Positions 1 to 5,286 of a stretch of 6,449 nt of DNA are shown in pieces. The DNA comes from CAVPEW01 sp050247895. GTDB lineage: Bacteria; Actinomycetota; Acidimicrobiia; Acidimicrobiales; VFJN01. Below the pieces are notes generated by a model. That model had not been told where the DNA came from and did no database searches. It saw only the letters and a program-made list of their open reading frames with translations. The position numbers were made by a program, and so were the translations under genes. The stretch lies in assembly GCA_050247895.1 (NCBI GenBank), contig JBFWTJ010000223.1:1-6449 (forward strand), read 5' to 3'. Numbering within the stretch: the first letter of the stretch is position 1; each line of letters starts with the position of its first letter.

Positions 1-1
1 G

Positions 2-412
2 GTCCGGGCCACCGCCGCGCTGGCCCGCCGCCACGGCGTGGCCGACCGGCTCGTCGCGTCGGGCACGCCCGGGGCGGAGGTCGAGGGGACCTTCGACCTG
101 GTCGTGGCCAACATCGGCGCCGGGGTGCTGCGGGCGATGGCAGGAGACCTGCGTGCTCGCCTGGCACCCGGGGGCCACCTGGTGCTGGCCGGCGTGCTGG
201 CCGGGCAGGCCGACGAGGTGGTGGCGGCCTTCGAGCCGGCCGTGGAGGTCGAGCGGGTCGTGGCGGAGGGTTGGGCCGGCCTGGTGCTCAGCCGGCGTCC
301 GCCGGGCGGGCCGCCTGGTGGTGGTCGGCGACCCGGCGCAGCAGGCGGCCGAGCTCCCGCCGCTCGGCCGGGTCGAGCGGGGCCAGGATCTCGTCCTCGA
401 TCTCGCCGATGA
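2..412 (+). CDS. prmA: Ribosomal protein L11 methyltransferase (PrmA), C-terminal part; 5' end outside window
   Basis: PrmA transfers methyl groups from S-adenosylmethionine to ribosomal protein L11 in the cytoplasm. Only the last 136 codons are visible. The frame is open from base 2, so the start lies upstream of the window. Diagnostic blocks are FDLVVANIGAGVL (residues 31-43 of the visible part), which is the PrmA-type NI-x-A segment of the Rossmann methyltransferase, then LAPGGHLVLAGVLAGQ (about 54-69), and a terminal GWAGLVLSRR (90-99) resembling the family's last beta strand. Known PrmA proteins stop near this point. Here there is no stop until 410-412, which adds about 37 Gly/Pro/Arg/Ala-rich residues that are read antisense to the marR gene. 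The tail looks like shadow translation rather than a domain. The family call is fairly sure; whether the tail is made is unknown. Confidence 0.8.
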   Translation, partial: VRATAALARRHGVADRLVASGTPGAEVEGTFDLVVANIGAGVLRAMAGDLRARLAPGGHLVLAGVLAGQADEVVAAFEPAVEVERVVAEGWAGLVLSRRPPGGPPGGGRRPGAAGGRAPAARPGRAGPGSRPRSRR

Positions 413-755
413 TCCGGCCCAGCCGGGCCAGGGCCTCCTCGCCCGGGGCGGTGAGCGTGAGGGCGTGGCGGCGGCGGTCGGCAGGGTCGCGGTGGCGGCT
501 GACGTAGCCGGCGCGCTCGAGGATGTCGACCACGTCGACGGTGTCGCTCGGGTCGAGCCCGAGGCGCTCGCTGAGCTCGCGCTGCGACATGGGCTGGTGG
601 TGGGCGACGGCGTGGAGCGCCCCGATGCAGGGAGGCCGGAAGCCCTTCTCCTGGAGCCAGCGCTCGGCGGCCAGGCGCTCGGCCATGGCCCGCTTGGTCA
701 GGTGCGCGACCCGGTGGATCCAGGGTCCGAGATCGGGTTGGGGGAACGCGCCCAC
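288..755 (-). CDS. MarR-family transcriptional regulator
   Basis: A 155-residue winged helix-turn-helix protein, the usual MarR length. The DNA-binding domain spans about residues 45-102: the recognition region MSQRELSERLGLDPSDTV (56-73), then VDILERAGYVSRHRD, then the wing with the typical DPADRRRHALTLT (90-102). N- and C-terminal helices (about 10-35 and 105-148) would form the dimer interface. MarR proteins usually bind palindromes in their own promoter and release them on binding a ligand. The GTG at 753-755 is the only workable start: an in-frame TAG lies four codons upstream and the next Met is too far inside. No Shine-Dalgarno is visible, and a -10 hexamer ends 6 nt before the GTG, so the mRNA may be leaderless. 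The gene is divergent from the ABC exporter, which suggests it controls that exporter and itself. The inducer cannot be told from sequence. The 3' end overlaps the prmA frame antisense. Confidence 0.92.
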   Translation of the reverse strand: MGAFPQPDLGPWIHRVAHLTKRAMAERLAAERWLQEKGFRPPCIGALHAVAHHQPMSQRELSERLGLDPSDTVDVVDILERAGYVSRHRDPADRRRHALTLTAPGEEALARLGRIIGEIEDEILAPLDPAERRELGRLLRRVADHHQAARPADAG

Positions 756-761
756 AGGTGC

Positions 762-789
762 AGGCTACCACAATCGTTGACAGCACCAA
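762..789 (-). promoter_or_regulatory. Predicted leaderless promoter of the MarR gene
   Basis: On the minus strand a -35-like TTGGTG (784-789) is followed by a 16-nt spacer and a -10-like TAGCCT (762-767, TAnnnT type). Six bases separate the -10 from the GTG start at 755, so transcription would begin at the start codon itself. This agrees with the missing ribosome binding site. It is a prediction from hexamer matches only. Confidence 0.5.
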
Positions 790-846
790 TAGTTGGAACT
801 GCCTTGCCATATGGGGTGGCTCCCTCTAGCGTTGACGAGGCCAACG
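771..846. promoter_or_regulatory. Candidate MarR operator region (repeated CAA/TTG motifs)
   Basis: The motif CAAT-N-GTTG occurs twice on the same strand 16 bp apart, at 771-779 (CAATCGTTG) and 787-795 (CAATAGTTG). The second sits inside the perfect inverted repeat CCAA-TAG-TTGG (786-796) and overlaps the marR -35 box. A third element, CGTTG-N7-CAACG (830-846), lies at the expected start of the ABC transcript, and the heptamer CGTTGAC is found at both 775-781 and 830-836. An 8-bp palindrome CCATATGG (807-814) overlaps the ABC -35 box. This stretch is much more AT-rich than its surroundings. Placement over both divergent promoters suits a MarR repressor; binding itself is inferred. Confidence 0.45.
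804..832 (+). promoter_or_regulatory. Predicted promoter of the ABC exporter operon
   Basis: TTGCCA (804-809, five of six matches to the TTGACA -35 consensus) and TAGCGT (827-832, TAnnnT -10 type) are separated by exactly 17 bp. Transcription would start near 839, leaving a short leader of about 20 nt that contains a ribosome binding site. The box pair overlaps the CCATATGG palindrome and adjoins CGTTG-N7-CAACG, so a bound repressor could block it. Confidence 0.5.
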
Positions 847-849
847 AAC

Positions 850-853
850 GGAG
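850..853 (+). promoter_or_regulatory. Ribosome binding site fixing the ATPase start
   Basis: GGAG ends 5 nt before the ATG at 859-861. The frame is open further upstream to an ATG in other contexts, but this site, together with the conserved protein start and the predicted promoter downstream of those alternatives, supports 859. Confidence 0.6.
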
Positions 854-858
854 ATGCC

Positions 859-1851
859 ATGACGGCCCACGCCCCCACCGGCCCACCGGCGATCCACGTC
901 CGGGGCCTCGTGAAGCGCTTCGGCGACATCGAGGCCGTCGCCGGGATCGACCTTGACGTCCACCCCGGGGAGACCTTCGGCTTCCTCGGCCCCAACGGCG
1001 CGGGCAAGTCGACCACGATCAACATCCTGTGCACCCTGGCCTCGGCCACCGAGGGCCGGGCCGAGGTCGCCGGGTTCGACGTCCGCACCCACCGCGACGA
1101 GGTCCGTCGCCGCATCGGCCTGGTCTTCCAGGACCCCACGCTCGACGTCTACCTCAGCGCCGAGCAGAACCTGCGGTTCCACGCCGAGCTGTACGGGGTC
1201 CCCGCCGCCACCGTCGACGGCCGCATCGACGACGTCCTGCGCCTGGTCGGGCTGGCCGAGCGCCGCACCAGCCCGGTGCGCACCTTCTCGGGGGGCATGC
1301 GCCGCCGCCTCGAGATCGCCCGTGGCCTGCTCCACGCCCCCGAGGTCCTGTTCCTCGACGAGCCGACCGTGGGGCTCGACCCCCAGACCCGGGCCTCCAT
1401 CTGGGAGTACCTCACCGAGCTGGCCGACGACACCGGCCTGACCATCTTCCTCACCACCCACTACCTCGAGGAAGCCGAGAACTGCGACCGGATCGCCATC
1501 ATCGACGGCGGGCGGATCGTGGCCCTGGACACGCCGGACGCGCTCAAGGCGGCGGTGGGCGAGGACCGCATCGAGATCGAGACCGACGACGACGAGCTGG
1601 CCCGGCAGCGCATCGGCGAGCGGTTCGGCATCGAACCCGCGCCCCGCGCCGAGCGGGTCACCTTCTCGGTGGCGGCCGGGGAGCAGTTCGTCCCCCGGCT
1701 CTTCGCCGAGCTCGGCGTGCCCATCCGGTCGGTCAGCGTGTCGCGGCCCAGCCTGGACGACGTGTTCATGGCCCACACCGGCCGCACCATCCGCGACGCC
1801 GAGGCCGGCGGTGCCTCGGCCAACCCCTTCGCCATGGCGGCCCGCCGGTGA
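859..1851 (+). CDS. ABC transporter ATP-binding protein, daunorubicin-resistance (DrrA) type
   Basis: This 330-residue cytoplasmic ATPase powers export through the ABC-2 permease encoded next. All nucleotide-binding motifs are intact: Walker A GPNGAGKST (residues 44-52), Q-loop VFQDP (Q91), signature FSGGMRRRLE (143-152), Walker B VLFLDEP (163-169) with catalytic Glu168, D-loop GLDP (172-175) and switch His201 in TTHYLEEAE. Residues about 235-310 form the extra C-terminal domain typical of DrrA-like ATPases, ending with a SVSRPSLDDVFMAHTGR segment near 292-308. In this family the partner exports hydrophobic drugs such as anthracyclines, but many actinobacterial homologues have unknown substrates. 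I therefore give no gene symbol. It lies divergent from a MarR regulator and 100 bp before the permease, almost certainly in one operon. The family call is very secure; the substrate is unknown. Confidence 0.95.
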   Translation: MTAHAPTGPPAIHVRGLVKRFGDIEAVAGIDLDVHPGETFGFLGPNGAGKSTTINILCTLASATEGRAEVAGFDVRTHRDEVRRRIGLVFQDPTLDVYLSAEQNLRFHAELYGVPAATVDGRIDDVLRLVGLAERRTSPVRTFSGGMRRRLEIARGLLHAPEVLFLDEPTVGLDPQTRASIWEYLTELADDTGLTIFLTTHYLEEAENCDRIAIIDGGRIVALDTPDALKAAVGEDRIEIETDDDELARQRIGERFGIEPAPRAERVTFSVAAGEQFVPRLFAELGVPIRSVSVSRPSLDDVFMAHTGRTIRDAEAGGASANPFAMAARR

Positions 1852-1939
1852 CGGTGACCCGACGCTCGCCCACCGGCCGGCCCGTCGTGGTCGCGCCACC
1901 GGGGCGGTCCGCGGCTGGGCCCGCCCCCACCACCTCACC

Positions 1940-1945
1940 GAGGAG
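1940..1945 (+). promoter_or_regulatory. Ribosome binding site fixing the permease start
   Basis: GAGGAG ends 6 nt before the GTG at 1952-1954, a strong Shine-Dalgarno. It decides against earlier in-frame starts that would overlap the ATPase gene. The rest of the 100-bp spacer (1852-1951) shows no promoter or terminator I could support. Confidence 0.7.
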
Positions 1946-1951
1946 CCTGCC

Positions 1952-2839
1952 GTGACCGCCACCGACCTCGCCGTCCCCGCGCCGGTGCCGGCCCGCGCCA
2001 CCGTGCCCCCGCCGTCGCGCCTCAGCGCGGGATGGCGCGCGGTCAAGGTCGTCTGCCAGCGGGAGCTGATCCGCTTCCGGACCGACAAGATCCGCCTGGT
2101 CTCGTCCCTGGCCCAGCCGGTCCTGTTCCTGTTCGTCCTCGGCTCGGGCCTCTCCGGGCGGGGCGGCGGCCTCGCCGGGACCGACGTCGACTACCAGACC
2201 TTCCTGTTCCCCGGTGCCCTGTCCATGTCGGTCCTGTTCACCGCCATGTTCTCGGCCATGTCGATCGTGTGGGACCGGGAGTTCGGCTTCCTGCGCGAGA
2301 TGCTCGTGGCCCCCGTCCCCCGCAGCGCCATCGTGGTCGGCAAGGCCCTGGGCGGCTCCCTGGTGGCCTCGTTCCAGGGCGCGGTGATCCTGGCCCTGGC
2401 CGGCCTCGCCGGCGTGCCCTACGACCCGCTCATGCTGGTCCTCCTATTCGTCCAGCTCTTCCTGCTCGCCTTCGCCGTCAGCGGGTTCGGGCTGGTCATC
2501 GCGGCCCGCATCAAGGAGATGCAGGCCTTCATGGGGATCATGAACCTGGTCGTCATGCCCCTGTTCTTCCTGTCCGGGGCCCTCTACCCGCTCGGGAACC
2601 TGCCCGGTTGGCTCCAGGTCGTGGCCCGCTTCAACCCGCTCACCTACGCGGTGAGCGCCATGCGGTCCACGGTCTTCGCCGCCCTCGACGGGGCACCGGC
2701 CGACCTGGCCGGCCGGGTCGGCTCCGAGCTGACCTGGTTCGGGTGGACGGTGCCGGTGGGGGTCGAGGTCCTGGCCGTTGTCGTGCTGGGCGCCGCCCTG
2801 GTCACGGGCGCGGTGGCCGCCTTCCGCCGGGCCGAGTAG
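1952..2839 (+). CDS. ABC-2 type transporter permease (DrrB-like)
   Basis: This 295-residue inner-membrane protein would form the export channel with the ATPase upstream. A Pro/Ala-rich cytoplasmic tail (about 1-25) leads into the amphipathic segment RAVKVVCQRELIRFRTDK. Six hydrophobic segments follow at about 50-66, 84-106, 131-153, 159-185, 192-213 and 267-291, the ABC-2 layout. Family hallmarks are the IVWDREFGFLREMLVAPVPR stretch (105-124) after TM2, and FFLSGALYPLGNLPGWLQ (205-222) followed by FNPLTYAVSAMR (227-238) between TM5 and TM6. Length is normal for the family. The GTG start is chosen for its GAGGAG site; an upstream extension in the same frame would be Arg/Pro-rich and overlap the ATPase. 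With the MarR gene it makes a regulator plus exporter unit. Substrate unknown. Confidence 0.93.
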   Translation: MTATDLAVPAPVPARATVPPPSRLSAGWRAVKVVCQRELIRFRTDKIRLVSSLAQPVLFLFVLGSGLSGRGGGLAGTDVDYQTFLFPGALSMSVLFTAMFSAMSIVWDREFGFLREMLVAPVPRSAIVVGKALGGSLVASFQGAVILALAGLAGVPYDPLMLVLLFVQLFLLAFAVSGFGLVIAARIKEMQAFMGIMNLVVMPLFFLSGALYPLGNLPGWLQVVARFNPLTYAVSAMRSTVFAALDGAPADLAGRVGSELTWFGWTVPVGVEVLAVVVLGAALVTGAVAAFRRAE

Positions 2840-2843
2840 CCGA

Positions 2844-2885
2844 GTCGGTCGGGCCCGGTCGGTCAGGCCCGGTCGGTCAGGCCGG
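2844..2885. repeat. Three-copy 14-bp tandem repeat at a convergent gene junction
   Basis: The unit GTCGGTC(G/A)GGCCCG is present at 2844-2857, 2858-2871 and 2872-2885. Copy 1 differs from copy 2 only at unit position 8 and copy 3 only at position 13. The array fills the 37-bp gap between the permease stop (2839) and the DUF952 stop, and the last copy supplies that stop codon (TCA at 2877-2879). It contains no clear hairpin with a T-tract, so it is not a standard terminator. Confidence 0.8.
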
Positions 2886-3224
2886 CCCGGCCCAGCGCTC
2901 GGCCGCGACCACGGCGTCGAGCGGGATGGGCCCGTAGACGTGCGGGTACCGCTCGTCGGGACGGTCGGGCGGGGCCTCCCAGCGCAGGTCGGCGATCCCC
3001 GCCACCGCGACGTGCAGCAGCAGGAGGTCGGGCACGCCGCCCAGGTGGCGGGCGATCGTGGCCGCCACCTGCGCCGGCGTCGAGCAGTGCACGAAGCCCT
3101 CGGTGGCCAGGCTCGGCGGGACCACCTCCCCGCGGTCGCGGGCCTCGGCCCACGCCTCGGGCGTGGTGACGTGCACCACCACGTCGCCCTCGCCGGTGCC
3201 GCCCGGACCGGTGCCCTCAGGCAC
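2877..3224 (-). CDS. DUF952 domain-containing protein
   Basis: This is a small soluble protein of up to 115 residues that matches the DUF952 family by its conserved blocks: an initial VVHVTTPEAW (16-25), EGFVHCST (42-49) with His46 and Cys47, PAQVAATIARHLGG, a DLLLLHVAV strand (66-74), Glu83, and the terminal YPHVYGPIPLDAV (93-105). The family's biochemical role is not established. I recall proposed links to the ADP-ribosyltransferase fold but cannot verify this. The longest start, GTG 3224, overlaps the dehydrogenase stop by 8 bp, which suggests translational coupling. However, family members normally begin at the first strand, and GTG codons at 3182, 3179 and 3176 follow a GAGGG, so a protein of about 99-101 residues is equally or more likely. 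It appears to be the last gene of a two-gene unit with the dehydrogenase. Confidence 0.85.
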   Translation of the reverse strand: MPEGTGPGGTGEGDVVVHVTTPEAWAEARDRGEVVPPSLATEGFVHCSTPAQVAATIARHLGGVPDLLLLHVAVAGIADLRWEAPPDRPDERYPHVYGPIPLDAVVAAERWAGPA

Positions 3225-4590
3225 CGGGCACCAGCCGGCTCACCGAGCCCGACCGGGACAGGACGTACAGCTCGCCGTCGTCGCCCCGCCCGAACGAGGT
3301 GACCTGCTCGACGTCGAGGTCCCAGGTGTGGACGGCGACCACGGCCCCGTCCTGCACCGCCAGGCCCCGGATCCCGGGCCGGCAGAAGTCGGCGAACAGG
3401 TACGTGCCGGCCAGGGCCGGGATCTCGGTGCCCCGGTAGACGAACCCGCCGGTGACCGAGCAGCCCTCGTCGTGGCCGTACTCGTGGATCGGCAGGACGG
3501 CCCCGGGCGGGCCGTCCCCCTCGGCCGGGTGCGAGCCCTCCACGAGGTCCCAGCCCAGGTTGGCCCCCCGGCCGGCGCCGGTGCCCCCCGTGGCCGGGAG
3601 CCGGTCGACCTCCTCCCAGGCGTTCTGGCCGACGTCGCCGATCCACAGGTCGCCGTTGGCCGGGTCGAACGAGAAGCGCCACGGGTTGCGCAGGCCGTAG
3701 GCCCAGATCTCGGGCCGGCCGCCGCCCGCCGCGAAGGGGTTGCCGGCCGGGATGGCGTAGGCGTCGGGCCCTTCGCCGGTGCCGCCCTCGGGGTCGATCC
3801 GCAGGATCTTGCCCAGCAGGACCGACGTGTCCTGGCCGTTGCCGTCCGGGTCGTCGGCGCCGCCCCCGTCGCCCAGCCCGACGTAGAGGTAGCCGTCGGG
3901 GCCCAGGGCGAGCTGGCCGCCGTTGTGGTTGGGCGCGGGCTGCTCGACCTCGAGCAGGACCCGGCGGCTGCGGGTGTCGACGGTCTCGCCGACCTCGTAC
4001 TCGAGGATCCGGGTGCGACCGTCGGGCCGTGCGGTGAGGTGGACGTAGAGCTTGCGCCCGTCGGAGGAGAAGGCCAGCCCGAGCAGCCCCTGCTCGTCGC
4101 CGTCGCTGCGGACGTCGCCCGTCACGTCGAGGAACGGGGTGCGGGCCGCCTGGTAGCGCCGGCGGCCGTTGGTCTCGGTGACGGTGACCCGGCGGATCCG
4201 GCCGGCCCGCTCGGCCACGTACAGGTCGGCCTGGCCCGGGCGGGAGGTGAACGCCACCGGCTCGGCGAACTGGCCGACCGCCTCCAGGCCCAGGGCGTTG
4301 GCGGCCAGGTCGGGCGGGGGGATCGTGGGCGTGGTCTGGGCCGGCGCGGTGGTGGCCGGGGTGGTGGCCGGGGTGGTCGAGCTCGTGGCGTCGCCCGGCT
4401 CCTCGGGGCCGGGCTCGCCGGTGGGGTCCGAGCCGGTGTCGCAGGCGGCGAGGACCAGCGCGGCGACCGGCACGGCCACCACCGCCCGGGCGACGCGCCG
4501 CCAGGTGCCGGTGCGGGCCGGGACCGGCGCGGGGCCGGCGGAGCGGGCCGGACCGGGCCCGGGCGCCGGTCGGGGGGCACGAACGGACAC
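3217..4590 (-). CDS. Secreted lipoprotein, PQQ-dependent sugar (glucose/sorbosone) dehydrogenase family
   Basis: A 457-residue exported protein. Residues 30-50 form a lipoprotein signal: TWRRVAR, a hydrophobic core, then lipobox LAAC with Cys50. A Thr/Pro/Ser/Ala-rich linker (51-93) precedes a six-bladed beta-propeller of the GSDH family (about 95-457). Family landmarks include PVAFTSRPGQADLYVAERAG (111-130), GLLGLAF (168-174), NHNGG (221-225) with His222 at the position of the catalytic His of soluble glucose dehydrogenase, GPDGYLYVGLGDGGG (230-244), LLGKILRID (258-266), and GLRNPWRFSFDP (299-310) with Arg301. Cys377 and Cys403 could pair as in related HIPL-like proteins. Known members oxidise aldose sugars using pyrroloquinoline quinone outside the membrane; many have no proven substrate. 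GTG 4590 is chosen because the signal peptide already has a long n-region. GTG 4593 and ATG 4629 are alternatives, the latter placing the palindromes inside the gene. No clear ribosome binding site. Confidence 0.88.
   Translation of the reverse strand: MSVRAPRPAPGPGPARSAGPAPVPARTGTWRRVARAVVAVPVAALVLAACDTGSDPTGEPGPEEPGDATSSTTPATTPATTAPAQTTPTIPPPDLAANALGLEAVGQFAEPVAFTSRPGQADLYVAERAGRIRRVTVTETNGRRRYQAARTPFLDVTGDVRSDGDEQGLLGLAFSSDGRKLYVHLTARPDGRTRILEYEVGETVDTRSRRVLLEVEQPAPNHNGGQLALGPDGYLYVGLGDGGGADDPDGNGQDTSVLLGKILRIDPEGGTGEGPDAYAIPAGNPFAAGGGRPEIWAYGLRNPWRFSFDPANGDLWIGDVGQNAWEEVDRLPATGGTGAGRGANLGWDLVEGSHPAEGDGPPGAVLPIHEYGHDEGCSVTGGFVYRGTEIPALAGTYLFADFCRPGIRGLAVQDGAVVAVHTWDLDVEQVTSFGRGDDGELYVLSRSGSVSRLVPGA
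4348..4378. repeat. 12-bp tandem repeat in the lipoprotein linker
   Basis: GGTGGTGGCCGG is repeated at 4348-4359 and 4360-4371, followed by a partial third copy. On the minus strand it encodes the ATTPATTPATT part of the flexible linker after the lipid-anchored cysteine. Such repeats are commonly length-variable between strains. Confidence 0.75.
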
Positions 4591-4599
4591 CACGGGATC

Positions 4600-4650
4600 G
4601 TGGCATGCCACCACGCGTGGTGGCGACATGGGTCGATCGACTCGAATTCG
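4600..4650. promoter_or_regulatory. Cluster of four perfect palindromes between divergent genes (candidate operator)
   Basis: Four perfect palindromes lie in 51 bp: GTGGCATGCCAC (4600-4611), GCCACCACGCGTGGTGGC (4607-4624, 18 bp), GTCGATCGAC (4632-4641) and CGAATTCG (4643-4650). Their centres are 10, 21 and 10 bp apart, close to whole helical turns. The first two share CCAC/GTGG half-sites. The cluster sits between the dehydrogenase start on one strand and the GtrA-like gene on the other, where an operator would be expected. No regulator gene is adjacent, so the binding protein is unknown. Confidence 0.5.
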
Positions 4651-4683
4651 CCGGGGCGCTGTCCGCGGCGGTCCGGCGACCCG

Positions 4684-4689
4684 TACAGT
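4684..4689 (+). promoter_or_regulatory. Predicted -10 element of a leaderless promoter for the GtrA-like gene
   Basis: TACAGT (TAnnnT type) ends 7 nt before the ATG at 4697, so transcription would start at or within one base of the start codon. No Shine-Dalgarno is present; the intervening bases are almost all C. The -35 is weak (TGTCCG at 4660-4665, 18-bp spacer). Confidence 0.45.
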
Positions 4690-4696
4690 CCCCCCG

Positions 4697-5137
4697 ATGT
4701 CCGCCGCGCCCTCGCTCCTCGACCGGCTCACCGGCGGCCGGGGCGCGCAGCTGGCGCGGTACTCGGTCGTGTCGATCGTGTCGCTGGCCACCCACCAGAT
4801 CGTGCTGCTCGGCCTGGTCCTGGCCGGCATGCCCGGCTTCGCGGCCAACGCGCTGGCGGCCACCGCCGGAGCCGTCCCCGCCTTCGTGCTCAACAAGCGC
4901 TGGACCTGGGGCGACGACTCGAAGGCACGGTGGCGCCAGGAGGTCCTGCCGTTCTGGGTCCTGACCCTGCTCGGCCTGGTCAGCTCCACGGTCCTGGTCG
5001 GGGTGGTCGACGCCCGCACCGACGTCACCCTCTACGTCTCGATCGCCAGCATCATGGGCTACGGCCTGGTCTGGGTGGCCAAGTTCCTGGTCCTCGACCG
5101 CCTGCTGTTCGCCCCGCCGGCCCCGGCCGCGGCCTGA
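4697..5137 (+). CDS. GtrA-like family small membrane protein
   Basis: A 146-residue protein with four hydrophobic segments at about 20-44, 48-66, 85-104 and 111-134. It shows the GtrA hallmarks: the loop FVLNKRWTWGDD (63-74) after TM2, matching the family's F-x-LN-(K/R)-x-W-T-(F/W), and the C-terminal AKFLVLDRLLF (128-138). GtrA-like proteins act in the cytoplasmic membrane and are linked to moving lipid-bound sugars or to cell-wall and O-antigen glycan modification. The role here is not shown, because no glycosyltransferase is adjacent. ATG 4697 is chosen because it follows a -10-like TACAGT at leaderless spacing and begins just before the family's first segment; earlier in-frame starts would run across the palindrome cluster. 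It is divergent from the dehydrogenase gene and may share its control region. Confidence 0.88.
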   Translation: MSAAPSLLDRLTGGRGAQLARYSVVSIVSLATHQIVLLGLVLAGMPGFAANALAATAGAVPAFVLNKRWTWGDDSKARWRQEVLPFWVLTLLGLVSSTVLVGVVDARTDVTLYVSIASIMGYGLVWVAKFLVLDRLLFAPPAPAAA

Positions 5138-5251
5138 CCCGCCGGCCCGACGACTCCATCCGCGGCTCGGTTCCCGGCCCAGCCGGACCGATCGGCTGAC
5201 TCGCTTCGTAGGTGGTCCGCGGCTCGGCCGGCTCGACGGTCCTCGGCCGGC
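5138..5251. other. Intergenic region with a 12-bp direct repeat
   Basis: Between the GtrA-like stop and the methyltransferase promoter I see no gene. TCCGCGGCTCGG occurs twice, at 5159-5170 and 5216-5227. A weak stem AGCCG/CGGCT (5181-5185 with 5193-5197, loop 7) lacks a T-tract, so it is not a convincing terminator. Confidence 0.5.
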
Positions 5252-5280
5252 CTGACCCGGGCGCGGCAGGGGGCTACGTT
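5252..5280 (+). promoter_or_regulatory. Predicted leaderless promoter of the methyltransferase
   Basis: CTGACC (5252-5257, four of six matches to TTGACA) and TACGTT (5275-5280, TAnnnT type) are separated by exactly 17 bp. The -10 ends 6 nt before the GTG at 5287, so the predicted transcript has no leader, and no ribosome binding site is seen. This promoter also selects GTG 5287 over the in-frame GTG at 5212. Confidence 0.55.
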
Positions 5281-5286
5281 CCGGCC

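Noticed and set aside
777..782. Perfect TTGACA -35 hexamer on the plus strand
   Set aside because: No -10-like hexamer occurs 16-18 bp downstream. The TTGCCA/TAGCGT pair at 804-832 is better placed for the ABC operon.
826..2088. 420-codon minus-strand open frame opposite the ABC ATPase
   Set aside because: It reads antisense to a fully conserved ATPase and has no coherent domain.
2844..2885. Possible CRISPR array or terminator from the 14-bp repeats
   Set aside because: The units are directly adjacent with no spacers and are too short for CRISPR, and there is no stem with a T-tract.
4593..4629. ATG at 4629 as the dehydrogenase start
   Set aside because: It would lengthen an already long signal-peptide n-region to about 62 residues before the lipobox Cys, and no ribosome binding site or -10 box at leaderless spacing supports it. 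It remains possible.
3058..5199. Long plus-strand open frame (713 codons) opposite the dehydrogenase
   Set aside because: It is the antisense shadow of the dehydrogenase, which has intact family motifs; the plus-strand product is compositionally biased and lacks motifs.
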